A stretch of DNA of 33,292 bases, taken from contig JAIBAG010000025.1 of NCBI GenBank assembly GCA_019695305.1, positions 1 through 33,292 of the forward strand, given 5' to 3'. Of the stretch, positions 1-8,320 are shown one piece after another. Every line of letters starts with the position of its first letter. The first letter of the stretch is position 1. A model generated the notes under the pieces. That model saw only the letters and a list, made by a program, of their open reading frames with translations. It ran no database searches and had not been told where the DNA came from. The stretch comes from a bacterium (GTDB taxonomy: Bacteria; UBA10199; JAIBAG01). The position numbers and the translations under genes are program-made.

Positions 1-245
1 TGGCCCCTAGCCTTTAAAATCGCGATCGTTTCTCGTTCAATTAAAGTAAATTGATAGTAGTTTTTACCCATATCCACTCAGAATACTCATCTATTCTAAG
101 TGGTGCACTTGCTTATTGAACCCAGGGTCTCACACAAGTCCGAAAATGAGACCGATACAGTCCGAGAGCGAGCCCCACCCATCGTCACCCCGGACTTGAT
201 CCGGGTCCAGGCTTCTCTGCACTTTGGTGGGGTATGACAAAAATA
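1..245. other. Intergenic stretch at left edge, no convincing gene
   Basis: No reading frame here looks like a complete gene. The first 54 bases read in frame 1 as a short open tail ending in TGA and could be the end of a plus-strand gene that starts outside the window, but 17 residues are too few to judge. An inverted repeat GGTCTCA / TGAGACC lies at 126-132 and 147-153 with a 14-base spacer. A REP-like palindrome (listed separately) occupies 184-238. Everything before the terminator at 246 appears non-coding. Confidence 0.5.
184..238. repeat. REP-like palindromic repeat
   Basis: Positions 189-194 (CCCGGA) and 200-205 (TCCGGG) form a perfect 6 bp hairpin around a 5-base loop. It is enclosed by GTCACCCC at the left and GGGGTaTGAC at the right, which pair apart from a two-base bulge. 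The word CACCCCGGACTTGATCCGGG resembles the dispersed extragenic palindromes found in many proteobacterial genomes. Only one copy is present here, so calling it a repeat rests on resemblance and not on multiple copies seen. Confidence 0.5.
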
Positions 246-276
246 AAAAGGGCGGGGGAAAATCCCCCGCCCTTTT
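246..276 (-). terminator. Rho-independent terminator of nrdJ
   Basis: Bases 246-259 and 263-276 form a perfect 14 bp stem (AAAA, GGGCGGGGGA and its complement) around a 3-base loop. Read on the minus strand the stem is followed by a run of T broken by one A. It lies about 54 bases past the nrdJ stop codon, so it most likely ends the nrdJ transcript. The outer A/T base pairs also give a T run on the plus strand, so it could act in both directions. Confidence 0.85.
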
Positions 277-310
277 CAGTAATTCGTTTTTCGTTCACGT
301 TCTTCGGGGC

Positions 311-331
311 AATTTGACCTTCGGTCAAATT
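311..331 (-). promoter_or_regulatory. Hairpin spanning the nrdJ stop codon
   Basis: AATTTGACC (311-319) and GGTCAAATT (323-331) are perfectly complementary with a three-base loop. The right arm covers most of the nrdJ stop codon (330-332). A second stem, CGGGG (305-309) with CCCCG (339-343), can close outside it. No T run follows, so it is not a terminator by itself. It may protect the mRNA end or slow the ribosome at termination; either role is inference. Confidence 0.35.
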
Positions 332-3300
332 ACGAACACCCCGTCGTTCCACCGCAGCTGTTACATTTTAAACAGCTACCGTTGCGCACCAGTGTTAACT
401 GGCCGCATTCGGGGCAGGGGTCGCCTTCGTAGCCTTTTAATTTGGCTTGCGTGAGGCGTGCTGTAGCCGCGTCAAACTCCTTTAATACCGCTTTAAACGT
501 GAGCGGTACATTGGTGTTGCGGTTAGCGGCATTGGCCTGCAAGGTTTCCGGAGCCTTTTTCTTTTCGGGTACCGGAGCATATACCGGAACTGTTACTTCG
601 GTTTGGGTTCCATCGGGGCCAGCTACGGTTTGTGTCATTTGACCTGTGGGAATTTTACGCACCGAAATGACTTCTTCATCGTCAAAAGGAACTTCTTCGT
701 CCTTTTTAACCGTATCGTTACGCAAATCATCGGGCGATACGTGTACTAAATCGTAACGGCCCAAATAATTCATGGCCAATTCGCGGAACACGTAATCAAT
801 AACCGATGTGGACATCTTGATATTGTCGTGACCTTTTACCACACCGTTTGGTTCAAAACGGGTAAAGGTAAAAGCTTCTACAAATTCTTCGAGAGGCACA
901 CCGTATTGCAAGCCGATGGACACGGCGATGGCAAAACAGTTCATTAAGCTACGGAAAGCAGCGCCTTCTTTGTGCATATCCAGGAAAACTTCGCCCAAAG
1001 AACCGTCTTCAAATTCACCGGTGCGCAGGTACACTTTATGTCCGCCCACTTCGGCTTTTTGCGTATAACCATCGCGGCGCGAAGGCATGTTGCGGCGTTT
1101 GGCCAAATAACGGTAAACCAGTTTTTCAACAATTTGAGTTTGAGACGGACGTTCGCCGGTTTCAGCTTCAATCGCTTGCATATCGGCGTACAAGTCGCTT
1201 GCTACAGCGTTAAGCGGTTGCGAGAGCTTGGAACCATCACGATACAAGGCATTAGCCTTAATCATCATGCCCCACGATTTTAAATAAGCACCTTGTACAT
1301 CTTCTACAGTGGCTTCATGCGGCATGTTGATGGTTTTAGAAATAGCACCCGAGATAAACGGTTGCGAGCACGCCATCATCTCGATGTGGCCATCAGCGCG
1401 GATAAAACGTTTACCGTATTTGCCGCACTTGTTGGCGCAATCAAAAACGGCCAGATGTTCATCTTTTAAGAAAGGAGCGCCTTCAATGGTCATGGTGCCG
1501 CAGCAATAATCGTTGGCTTTGCTAATCTGTTCGGCTGTAAATCCTAAATCGGCCAAGAGATTGAAAGCCGGCGAGTTAAAGCGATCTTCAGCAATACCCA
1601 AAGTATCTTTTAAGAAAGCTTCACCAAGCGTGAACTTATTGAACACGAAAGTGATATCGAAAGCCTGCAAGAGCTGGCTTTCAACTTTTTCTAAGATGGC
1701 ATCGGTAAAGCCTTTTGCTTTTAAAGTTTCGTGATTAATTTCGGGAGCACCGCGTAAACTACCGGCACCGCGGCAATAGTTGATGATGGTTTCAATTTCT
1801 TTTTCGGAATAACCCAAGCGGCGTAAAGCAGGAGGCACGCTTTGGTTGATAATTTTAAAGTAACCACCACCAGCGAGTTTCTTAAATTTCACGAGGGCGA
1901 AATCGGGTTCAATGCCTGTGGTATCACAATCCATCACTAAACCGATGGTACCTGTGGGCGCAATAACCGTGGCTTGTGCATTACGGAAACCGTAACGTTC
2001 GCCTAAGCTTAAAGCATTATCCCATGTTTCGCGGGCAGCTTTGAGCATATCAGCCGGGCAGAGTTTTTCGTTGATGCCCATGGGGAGAATGGAGAGACCT
2101 TCGTATTCTTCGGGCTTGGCATTGTAAGCCGCACGACGATGATTACGAATCACGCGCAACATGTCATCGCGATTTTCTTCGTATTTAGGAAAAGCACCCA
2201 TTTCTTTGGCCATCTCGGCACTGGTGGCATACGATTCACCACACAAAATAGCGGTTAAGGCACCAGTTACAGCACGGCCCATTTCACTATCGTAAGGAAT
2301 ACCCATTACCATAAGAAGCGCGCCAATGTTGGCATAGCCCAAACCAAGCGTACGGTACTCGTGTGTTTTAATGGCAATTTCACGGCTGGGGAATTGCGCC
2401 ATGAGTACCGAGATTTCCAAAATGATGGTCCAGAGTTTTAAGGCATGACGATAGGCTTCGATATCAAATACACCCGTATCGGCATTGTAGAATTTCATGA
2501 GGTTGAGCGAGGCCAAGTTGCAAGCCGTATCGTCCAAGAACATGTATTCGGAGCAAGGGTTAGAAGCATTGATGCGGCCACCTTGAGGGCAGGTGTGCCA
2601 TTCATTTACAGTGGTATCAAACTGCATGCCAGGGTCAGCACAGCTCCAAGCGGCGTACGCAATATCATCCCATAATTTTTTAGCCGAGATGGATTTAAAT
2701 ACTTTACCGTTGGTACGGTTGATTAAATTCCAATCTTTGTTTTGCAACACAGCTTGCATGAAATCGTTAGAAACACGCACCGAGTTATTGGAGTTTTGGC
2801 CGCTAACAGTTTGATAGGCTTCGCTTGTCCAATCGGTATTGTATTCGCGGAATTCAATGTTTGAAAAACCCTGACGAGCAAATTGAATAACACGATAAAT
2901 ATAATTTTGAGGCACTTCGTGTGCACGGGCTTCGCCAATGGCTTTGCGCAACACAGTATTGTGCTTGGGATCAAAACGATTATCGCCAAGATCTTTTACT
3001 TCTTTATCGTGACAGGCCTTCATGATGCGGCCTAAATATTTTTTGCACAAACGCGAACCAGTAACCAAGGCTGCTACCTTTTGTTCTTCAATTACTTTCC
3101 AGTTTACGTATTGTTCAATATCTGGATGATCAATATTCACCACAACCATCTTAGCGGCACGGCGTGTGGTTCCACCCGATTTAATGGCACCCGCAGCTCT
3201 ATCGCCGATTTGCAAAAAACTCATGAGGCCAGACGATTGACCGCCACCCGATAATTTTTCACCAGCACCACGGATGGCGCTAAAGTTGGAACCCGTACCC

Positions 3301-3956
3301 GAGCCGTACTTAAACAGGCGAGCTTCCTTGGTCCACAAATCCATAATGCCGCCTTCGCTCACCAGATCATCAGAAACGGATTGGATAAAGCAAGCATGCG
3401 GTTGAGGGCGTTCGTAAGCGCTTTGCGATTTAGCCAGCTCTTCGGTTTTGGGATCTACATAATAGTGACCTTGTCCGGCGCCCGAGAGTCCATACGCATA
3501 ATGAAGACCGGTGTTAAACCATTGGGGAGAATTAGGTGCCGCCATCTGGTCGGCCAGCATACGACAGGTTTCATCGTAAAAATTAACCGCATCATCATGC
3601 GTATCAAAATAACCGTATTTTTCGGCCCAGTAGGTCCAGCAACCCGCTAAACGGTGAAACACTTGGCGGCTATCATGTTCACTACCGGTCTGATCGGCTG
3701 GTAAATTTTGAGGCGCTTTATATCCATCATAATGGAGAGCATCGCCCGATTGATTGAGTGGAACACCTGTTTTACGAAAATATTTTTGAGCCAACACGTC
3801 GCTGGCCACAAACGACCAGCTTTCGGGAACCACCACATTATCCATACTAAAAACGACGGACCCGTTAGGATTCTTCATTTCGGATTTACGGGTTACAAAT
3901 TTAATGCCTTCATACGGTGAAACACCTTTTTTGGTGAAGAGACGCTTAATTTTCAT
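330..3956 (-). CDS. nrdJ: Adenosylcobalamin-dependent (class II) ribonucleoside-diphosphate reductase
   Basis: This 1208-residue cytoplasmic enzyme should reduce ribonucleotides to deoxyribonucleotides using a thiyl radical generated from adenosylcobalamin, with no need for oxygen or a separate radical subunit. Visible marks are an N-terminal ACFIQ redox cysteine region near residue 190, the loop NPCSE near 467 holding the radical cysteine and general base, CNLASLNL shortly after, and [20 protein letters not shown] near 670. A TSCPD-type domain around 1000-1080 (NCFAIAVS) and a C-terminal zinc-ribbon/CxxC tail ([17 protein letters not shown]) follow. Length and order fit the long NrdJ form. 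The ATG has a clear GGGGAGG ribosome site at 3964-3970. The gene stands alone, with a terminator downstream and NrdR- and DnaA-like sites upstream. Confidence 0.97.
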   Translation of the reverse strand: MKIKRLFTKKGVSPYEGIKFVTRKSEMKNPNGSVVFSMDNVVVPESWSFVASDVLAQKYFRKTGVPLNQSGDALHYDGYKAPQNLPADQTGSEHDSRQVFHRLAGCWTYWAEKYGYFDTHDDAVNFYDETCRMLADQMAAPNSPQWFNTGLHYAYGLSGAGQGHYYVDPKTEELAKSQSAYERPQPHACFIQSVSDDLVSEGGIMDLWTKEARLFKYGSGTGSNFSAIRGAGEKLSGGGQSSGLMSFLQIGDRAAGAIKSGGTTRRAAKMVVVNIDHPDIEQYVNWKVIEEQKVAALVTGSRLCKKYLGRIMKACHDKEVKDLGDNRFDPKHNTVLRKAIGEARAHEVPQNYIYRVIQFARQGFSNIEFREYNTDWTSEAYQTVSGQNSNNSVRVSNDFMQAVLQNKDWNLINRTNGKVFKSISAKKLWDDIAYAAWSCADPGMQFDTTVNEWHTCPQGGRINASNPCSEYMFLDDTACNLASLNLMKFYNADTGVFDIEAYRHALKLWTIILEISVLMAQFPSREIAIKTHEYRTLGLGYANIGALLMVMGIPYDSEMGRAVTGALTAILCGESYATSAEMAKEMGAFPKYEENRDDMLRVIRNHRRAAYNAKPEEYEGLSILPMGINEKLCPADMLKAARETWDNALSLGERYGFRNAQATVIAPTGTIGLVMDCDTTGIEPDFALVKFKKLAGGGYFKIINQSVPPALRRLGYSEKEIETIINYCRGAGSLRGAPEINHETLKAKGFTDAILEKVESQLLQAFDITFVFNKFTLGEAFLKDTLGIAEDRFNSPAFNLLADLGFTAEQISKANDYCCGTMTIEGAPFLKDEHLAVFDCANKCGKYGKRFIRADGHIEMMACSQPFISGAISKTINMPHEATVEDVQGAYLKSWGMMIKANALYRDGSKLSQPLNAVASDLYADMQAIEAETGERPSQTQIVEKLVYRYLAKRRNMPSRRDGYTQKAEVGGHKVYLRTGEFEDGSLGEVFLDMHKEGAAFRSLMNCFAIAVSIGLQYGVPLEEFVEAFTFTRFEPNGVVKGHDNIKMSTSVIDYVFRELAMNYLGRYDLVHVSPDDLRNDTVKKDEEVPFDDEEVISVRKIPTGQMTQTVAGPDGTQTEVTVPVYAPVPEKKKAPETLQANAANRNTNVPLTFKAVLKEFDAATARLTQAKLKGYEGDPCPECGQLTLVRNGSCLKCNSCGGTTGCS

Positions 3957-4140
3957 TGTTTTTCCTCCCCAGGAAATTTTTAAACGTTAAAAATGAGACT
4001 TTTTAAGCCTTAAAACCTACGGTTTTATAATTTTTGAGCGAAAAGTATCCCCAATTTTGTATTTCTAATCAAAAAATCGATGACTTTTTGGTTATTATGC
4101 CTTTAAAAGGGCTACCAGGACATCTAGTATTTATTTTTAC

Positions 4141-4185
4141 TTATCCACAGTTTAGGAACGGACGATGTTGATAAACTGTGCATAA
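4141..4185. promoter_or_regulatory. Inverted pair of DnaA boxes upstream of nrdJ
   Basis: TTATCCACA at 4141-4149 is the exact consensus DnaA box on the plus strand. TTATGCACA on the minus strand at 4177-4185 fits the relaxed TTATNCACA form. The match extends outward: the 13-base arms 4141-4153 and 4173-4185 are complementary at 12 of 13 positions. DnaA is known to control nrdAB in Escherichia coli, so control of nrdJ by DnaA-ATP is a plausible inference. The right box directly abuts the first NrdR-like box. Confidence 0.55.
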
Positions 4186-4201
4186 CCACAATATGTGGTA
4201 G
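4186..4201. promoter_or_regulatory. NrdR box 1 (proximal to nrdJ)
   Basis: CCACAATATGTGGTAG matches the NrdR consensus (ACACWATATATWGTGT) well in its left half and centre, and is itself a near-palindrome ACCACA-ATA-TGTGGT. It starts exactly 32 bp before the same CCACAATAT word in box 2, i.e. three helical turns, which is the usual spacing of tandem NrdR boxes. NrdR is the Zn/ATP-cone repressor of ribonucleotide reductase genes. Confidence 0.6.
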
Positions 4202-4217
4202 ATGCTTGAGGATTAAG

Positions 4218-4233
4218 CCACAATATACAGTGG
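4218..4233. promoter_or_regulatory. NrdR box 2 (distal)
   Basis: CCACAATATACAGTGG fits the 16-base NrdR consensus at all but about three positions and has palindromic ends CCAC / GTGG. Together with box 1 it makes the tandem arrangement typical of NrdR-controlled promoters. The boxes lie about 230-280 bp upstream of the nrdJ start, so a long leader or a second promoter nearer the gene must be considered. Confidence 0.65.
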
Positions 4234-4612
4234 TGGGCAAGACGGTTTTCCAAAATACTTTTTAAGTATTTGAAATTATTCAGTAAAAAAAATCATAACG
4301 CAATGTCCCATTTGATTTTGTGCGTTAAAAATTCAAAATAACTATTTAAAATCAAATATTTAAAGTCTGTGACTCCATTATTAAGTGGCCCTGCCTCATC
4401 AAGACAGGATTTTACCTCTAGAAAAATTAGAAAAAGCCCTTTTAATTGCTTTTTAGACACTTATGGACAAATTTTTATCTCACTATTTATGCGCTCATGA
4501 TCCATTCTGACTTCTATACCAAATCTTGTAGTTATTCCCATACTTTGCCACCTTTATAGAAAAAGGCTTTTTTTCTTGCCAGAAAATTACTTTTACTATC
4601 TATTTTGCCTTC

Positions 4613-6220
4613 ATGACTCTTTCGCAACAAGCAGATGCTGTAATTATTGGTGGCGGTATTGCCGGCATCACCACGGCACTGGAACTACTCAACAACCATA
4701 AATCAGTTATTCTTATAGAGCGCGGCCCCAAACACGATTTTGGCGGGCTCGCTCCCTGGGCCTTTGGCGGTATTTTTCTGGTGAATAGCAAATACCAACG
4801 CTGGGGCGGCATTAAAGATAATGTGACTTTAGCCTGGGACGACTGGCAAGCCTTTGCCAACTATGGCCCAAACGATGACTGGCCCAAAAAATGGGGCGAA
4901 ACCTATGTGAATCGCTGCACCCAAGATGTGGGAGCCTGGCTTAACAAACAGGGCGTTGGTTTTTTTCCCGTGGTCCACTGGGTAGAAAAAGGACTTACCA
5001 CACGCGGCAACTCCGTTCCCCGCTTTCACATGGTATGGGGCACGGGGTACGGACTAACAAAAACTCTCATTGGTCATCTCCTCAATCATACCCACAAAGA
5101 AAAGCTGACTATACTGTTTGATCATTGCGTGGAAAAACTACTCACAACAAACGGACGTGTTACAGGCGTGCACGGCACTACTAACGGACAAAGTTTTGAA
5201 ATGAGCGGTGATCACATTATTGTAGCCACCGGCGGCATGGGTGGCGCCATTGAACGGGTGAAAAAAAATTGGGCCACCGATGAAGGAACACCCCCAGAAG
5301 TAATCTTAAACGGAGCGGAACCCAATTCGGATGGACTTGTGCACGATGCCGCACAAAAAATTGGAGCCAACATCACGCATTTAGATTGGATGTGGAATTA
5401 TCCGGGAGGTATTCATCATCCTAAACCCCGTTTTAAAGACCACGGGCTCTCGCTTATTCCACCTAAATCAGCGTTATGGGTGGACAGTCGCGGAAAGCGC
5501 ATTGGCCCCCTGCCCATTGTGACGGGTTATGACGGCAATTACATGGTGAAACGAATTTGCGAATTAAAACAACCCTACACCTGGCAAATTCTTAATTACA
5601 AAATCATGCTCAAAGAACTGGCCATTTCGGGCAGCGAGCATAACGAAAGCATACGCGATAAAAGCATTGTTGGATTTTTAAAAACAGTTCTCACCGGCAA
5701 TAAAAAACTAGTAGAACATTTATTAAAAGACTGTATCGATTTTGTAACTGCCAAAAGTTTTGAGGAACTCGCCGAAAAAATGAATGCTCTTTCCGGCAAC
5801 CACTGGATTGAATCAGAAGATTTGAAAAATGAAGTACTGAATTATGACGCTCTTGTGGGCGATGCTAAAAATGGAAATATTCATGATAAACAGATGGAGC
5901 TGATTGCCAAAAGTTTAAAATATCGTGGCGATAAAGCCCGTACCTGCAAGTTTCAAAAAATTAATGACGAGAACGCTTATCCCTTAATAGCCATTCGCGA
6001 ATTTATTCTCTCGCGAAAAACCTTGGGTGGTATTCAAACTAATTTGTCGTCGCAGGCGCTGTACAACAATGGAGCCGTGATTCCTGGATTATATGCCGTT
6101 GGCGAAGCCGCAGGTTTTGGTGGAGGTGGATCACACGGGCGGAAATCGCTTGAAGGAACATTTTTGGGTGGCTGTATTTTAACAGCACGCATTGCCGCGG
6201 AAAGTATCGTGAAAGGATAA
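4613..6220 (+). CDS. FAD-dependent dehydrogenase, ketosteroid-dehydrogenase/fumarate-reductase fold (COG3573-like)
   Basis: This 535-residue flavoprotein begins with a dinucleotide-binding loop GGGIAG at residues 13-18 and an acidic strand end (E36) for the FAD ribose. It has WAFGGIFLV near 45-60 and a C-terminal FAD-binding segment GLYAVGEAAGFGGGGSHG near 491-508. This order matches FAD_binding_2 dehydrogenases related to 3-ketosteroid 1-dehydrogenase and fumarate reductase, which add or remove hydrogens next to a carbonyl. The substrate is unknown. The ATG at 4613 has no Shine-Dalgarno sequence, but it sits just before the Rossmann strand, so a later start is unlikely. The stop codon is one base from the next ATG, so it is cotranscribed with the ThDP enzyme and probably acts in the same pathway. 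Confidence 0.85.
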   Translation: MTLSQQADAVIIGGGIAGITTALELLNNHKSVILIERGPKHDFGGLAPWAFGGIFLVNSKYQRWGGIKDNVTLAWDDWQAFANYGPNDDWPKKWGETYVNRCTQDVGAWLNKQGVGFFPVVHWVEKGLTTRGNSVPRFHMVWGTGYGLTKTLIGHLLNHTHKEKLTILFDHCVEKLLTTNGRVTGVHGTTNGQSFEMSGDHIIVATGGMGGAIERVKKNWATDEGTPPEVILNGAEPNSDGLVHDAAQKIGANITHLDWMWNYPGGIHHPKPRFKDHGLSLIPPKSALWVDSRGKRIGPLPIVTGYDGNYMVKRICELKQPYTWQILNYKIMLKELAISGSEHNESIRDKSIVGFLKTVLTGNKKLVEHLLKDCIDFVTAKSFEELAEKMNALSGNHWIESEDLKNEVLNYDALVGDAKNGNIHDKQMELIAKSLKYRGDKARTCKFQKINDENAYPLIAIREFILSRKTLGGIQTNLSSQALYNNGAVIPGLYAVGEAAGFGGGGSHGRKSLEGTFLGGCILTARIAAESIVKG

Positions 6221-6221
6221 T

Positions 6222-7958
6222 ATGAAAAAAAATGGAGCACAGTTGGCAGTTTTTGCCTTAGAACAAATTGGTGTTCAATTTACTTTTGGCATACCGGGCG
6301 TGCATAATATTGAACTTTATGACGCGCTGAATAGTTCCGAAAAAATTACTCCCATCCTCACCACGCACGAAAACGGCGCGTCATTTATGGCCGATGCCAT
6401 CTCGCGCACCAGCGAATCCATTGGTGTAGCCATGATTGTGCCGGCTGCAGGTGCCACCAATGCCATGAGTGGAATTGGGGAAGCTTATTTAGACGGCATT
6501 GCAAGCATGATTATTTCTGGCGGCACACGCCGCGATAGCGGGCGCCATTATCAACTCCATCAAATGGATCAGGGCCGTTTGCTTGATGGCATTGTTAAAA
6601 AATATTATCTGATTGAAAAACACGAAGACATCATCCCCACTATTTATGACGCGTTTGAAGAAGCAACCAGTGGCGAGCCCGGGCCTGTGTTTATTGAAAT
6701 TCCGGCCGATTTGCAGATGTTTCAGGGTGAAGTGGATGAACTCACGCCCTACACACCCAAACGCAAACGCCCGCAGATTGATCAAAAACTTATTAGTCAG
6801 GCTGTTGATTTATTATTAAACGCAAAAAATCCGGGTTTGTATTTGGGTTGGGGCGCTATTCCCGCTTATGACGATACCCATAAAATTGCGGATGTACTGG
6901 GAGCGCCTGTAGCCACCACACTTCAGGGTCTTTCTTCTTTTTCGGCCAAACATCCCCTTCACACCGGCGTGGGCATTGGGCCCGCTTCGGTACCGGCCGC
7001 ACAAGAAACTTTTAAAAACTGCGATGCTCTGCTGGCCATCGGCTGCCGTTTTGGCGAACTGGCTACTGGCAGCTACGGTTTTAATGTGACGGAAAATTTG
7101 ATTCATGTGGATATTAATCCCCAAGTATTTAGCAAAAACTATCCCGCTAAAATTGCCATTCATGGTGATTCGCGCGATGTAGCGCGCGCGCTTTTGGCCG
7201 AGCTTCACTATCGCGGTCATACCTCACCCAAGCCCGCTCAAGAACTAAAACAAAAAATTGCAAAAGAAAAAGCCGCCTATTTAGAAAGCTGGCATAAACC
7301 GGAAGATAAAAACAAAGTAGCGCCTGGCCTCTTTTTTAGAAGCCTGCGTCAACAATTGGAAGATGATGCCATGGTTGTTGTAGACGATGGTTCGCACACT
7401 TTTTTAACAGCCGAACTCATGCCCATCCACCGTGCCCGTGGTTTTATTTCGCCAACCGATTTTAACTGCATGGGTTATTGCGTGCCGGCCGCCATTGCCA
7501 CAAAACTGGCCAATCCCGATAAAACCGTTGCGGCGATCGTAGGCGACGGCGCCTTTTTAATGACGGGTTTAGAAATGCTGACAGCATCCACCTACAAAGC
7601 CGGCATTGCCTACTTTGTGTTTCATGATGGTGAATTAGGACAAATCTCGCAATTCCAGGAAGTACCGTTAAATCGCAAAACCTGCACGGTAATTGGCGAC
7701 GTAAAATTAAAAGGTGTGGCCGATGCGTGCGGGGCCGAATATATCGATTTAGATGATAATTCTAAAATTGATGAGGTCATTAAAAAGGCTATAGCCATCA
7801 CCAAAGAAAATAAACCGGTATTAGTTGATGTACGGATTGATTACTCGCGCAAAACAATGATGACCAAAGGCGCCATTAAAGTAAACTTGGGGCGTTTTCC
7901 GTTAAAAGAAAAGATGCGTTTTATTGGACGAGCCATTAAACGGCATGTGACGGGATAA
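6222..7958 (+). CDS. Thiamine-diphosphate-dependent enzyme, acetolactate synthase / benzoylformate decarboxylase family
   Basis: The 578-residue protein has the three-domain layout of the family: an N-terminal pyrimidine-binding domain with the catalytic glutamate E50 (THENGASF), a central domain (about 190-330), and a C-terminal diphosphate-binding domain with the GDG motif at 441-443. The Mg2+ ligand 27 residues after D442 is Asp469 (HDGELG) where most family members have Asn; Asp at this site is acceptable for metal binding. Such enzymes cleave or join carbon-carbon bonds next to a keto group. Exact chemistry cannot be read from the sequence, and true acetolactate synthase is unlikely because no regulatory subunit or ilv gene is adjacent. 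An AAAGGA ribosome site lies just before the ATG, within the end of the FAD gene. Confidence 0.85.
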   Translation: MKKNGAQLAVFALEQIGVQFTFGIPGVHNIELYDALNSSEKITPILTTHENGASFMADAISRTSESIGVAMIVPAAGATNAMSGIGEAYLDGIASMIISGGTRRDSGRHYQLHQMDQGRLLDGIVKKYYLIEKHEDIIPTIYDAFEEATSGEPGPVFIEIPADLQMFQGEVDELTPYTPKRKRPQIDQKLISQAVDLLLNAKNPGLYLGWGAIPAYDDTHKIADVLGAPVATTLQGLSSFSAKHPLHTGVGIGPASVPAAQETFKNCDALLAIGCRFGELATGSYGFNVTENLIHVDINPQVFSKNYPAKIAIHGDSRDVARALLAELHYRGHTSPKPAQELKQKIAKEKAAYLESWHKPEDKNKVAPGLFFRSLRQQLEDDAMVVVDDGSHTFLTAELMPIHRARGFISPTDFNCMGYCVPAAIATKLANPDKTVAAIVGDGAFLMTGLEMLTASTYKAGIAYFVFHDGELGQISQFQEVPLNRKTCTVIGDVKLKGVADACGAEYIDLDDNSKIDEVIKKAIAITKENKPVLVDVRIDYSRKTMMTKGAIKVNLGRFPLKEKMRFIGRAIKRHVTG

Positions 7959-8004
7959 AATGTTTTGAATAAAGCAGTATCAAGGGATTTATGAAACGCG
8001 TAAG
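7959..8004. other. Short convergent gap, nothing seen
   Basis: The 46 bases between the ThDP-enzyme stop and the ferredoxin stop hold no hairpin with a T run. How transcription ends for the two converging units is not visible. Confidence 0.5.
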
Positions 8005-8235
8005 CTAAGCGTCGTTGCCGATCGCTTCTACAGGACATTCTTCCATAGCCTGTTTGGCAAGCTTTTCTTCTTCTTCGCCTTCGGGCTGCTTGTATACGTA
8101 AGAATATCCTTCGTCGGGATTTTGTTTAAAGCTGTGGGGGGCGGTAGTACGGCACAAATCGCAATCAATACACTGGGTATCAACAAACCATTTTCCGGAA
8201 ACGTTATCTTTTACCTTGTCATTCTTATCAGCCAT
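8005..8235 (-). CDS. Single [4Fe-4S] cluster ferredoxin
   Basis: This 76-residue acidic soluble protein carries C22-x2-C25-x2-C28 and a distant C67 followed by Pro (ECPVEAI). These are the four ligands expected for one [4Fe-4S] cluster in small monocluster ferredoxins. It would be a cytoplasmic one-electron carrier; its partners are unknown. A strong AAGGAG-type ribosome site (8241-8248) precedes the ATG. It converges on the FAD/ThDP operon, so proximity hints at, but does not show, a link with the flavoprotein. A candidate TTGACA promoter lies about 33 bp upstream. Confidence 0.9.
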   Translation of the reverse strand: MADKNDKVKDNVSGKWFVDTQCIDCDLCRTTAPHSFKQNPDEGYSYVYKQPEGEEEEKLAKQAMEECPVEAIGNDA

Positions 8236-8267
8236 ACCATTCTCCTTAGAGTTTCAATGATGCGCGG

Positions 8268-8296
8268 TATCTAGAATAATCGGCCCCGCTTGTCAA
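8268..8296 (-). promoter_or_regulatory. Candidate sigma-70 promoter of the [4Fe-4S] ferredoxin
   Basis: On the minus strand a perfect -35 TTGACA (8291-8296) is followed after exactly 17 bases by TAGATA (8268-8273), a weak -10. A start near 8261 would leave a leader of about 25 bases containing the AAGGAG ribosome site. The geometry is good, but the -10 matches the consensus at only three of six positions. Confidence 0.4.
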
Positions 8297-8320
8297 CCCA
8301 GCAATAGAGCACCCTTTTAA

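Larger units (their letters stand above)
3957..4612. other. Divergent nrdJ / FAD-dehydrogenase control region
   Basis: This 656 bp non-coding stretch separates nrdJ (minus) from the FAD dehydrogenase (plus). It holds the nrdJ ribosome site, an inverted pair of DnaA boxes, and two NrdR-like boxes. Other structure includes a perfect hairpin AAATACTT-ttt-AAGTATTT at 4253-4271 and the inverted repeat AACGCA / TGCGTT at 4297-4302 and 4321-4326. It is strongly AT-rich. No convincing -10/-35 pair could be fixed on either strand. No cobalamin riboswitch signature was seen, although the downstream enzyme needs B12. Confidence 0.6.

Noticed and set aside
1-54. C-terminal tail of a plus-strand gene
   Set aside because: Seventeen codons before TGA are too few to separate from chance.
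4141-4233. Chromosomal replication origin
   Set aside because: Only two good DnaA boxes are present, and no dnaA, dnaN, gidA or parAB lies nearby. Gene-regulatory use upstream of nrdJ fits better.
3957-4612. Cobalamin riboswitch upstream of the B12-dependent reductase
   Set aside because: No B12-box-like conserved core was found on the minus strand.
8005-8235. Replacement for missing NuoI
   Set aside because: It has only one cluster's ligands (four cysteines), while NuoI needs two [4Fe-4S] motifs.
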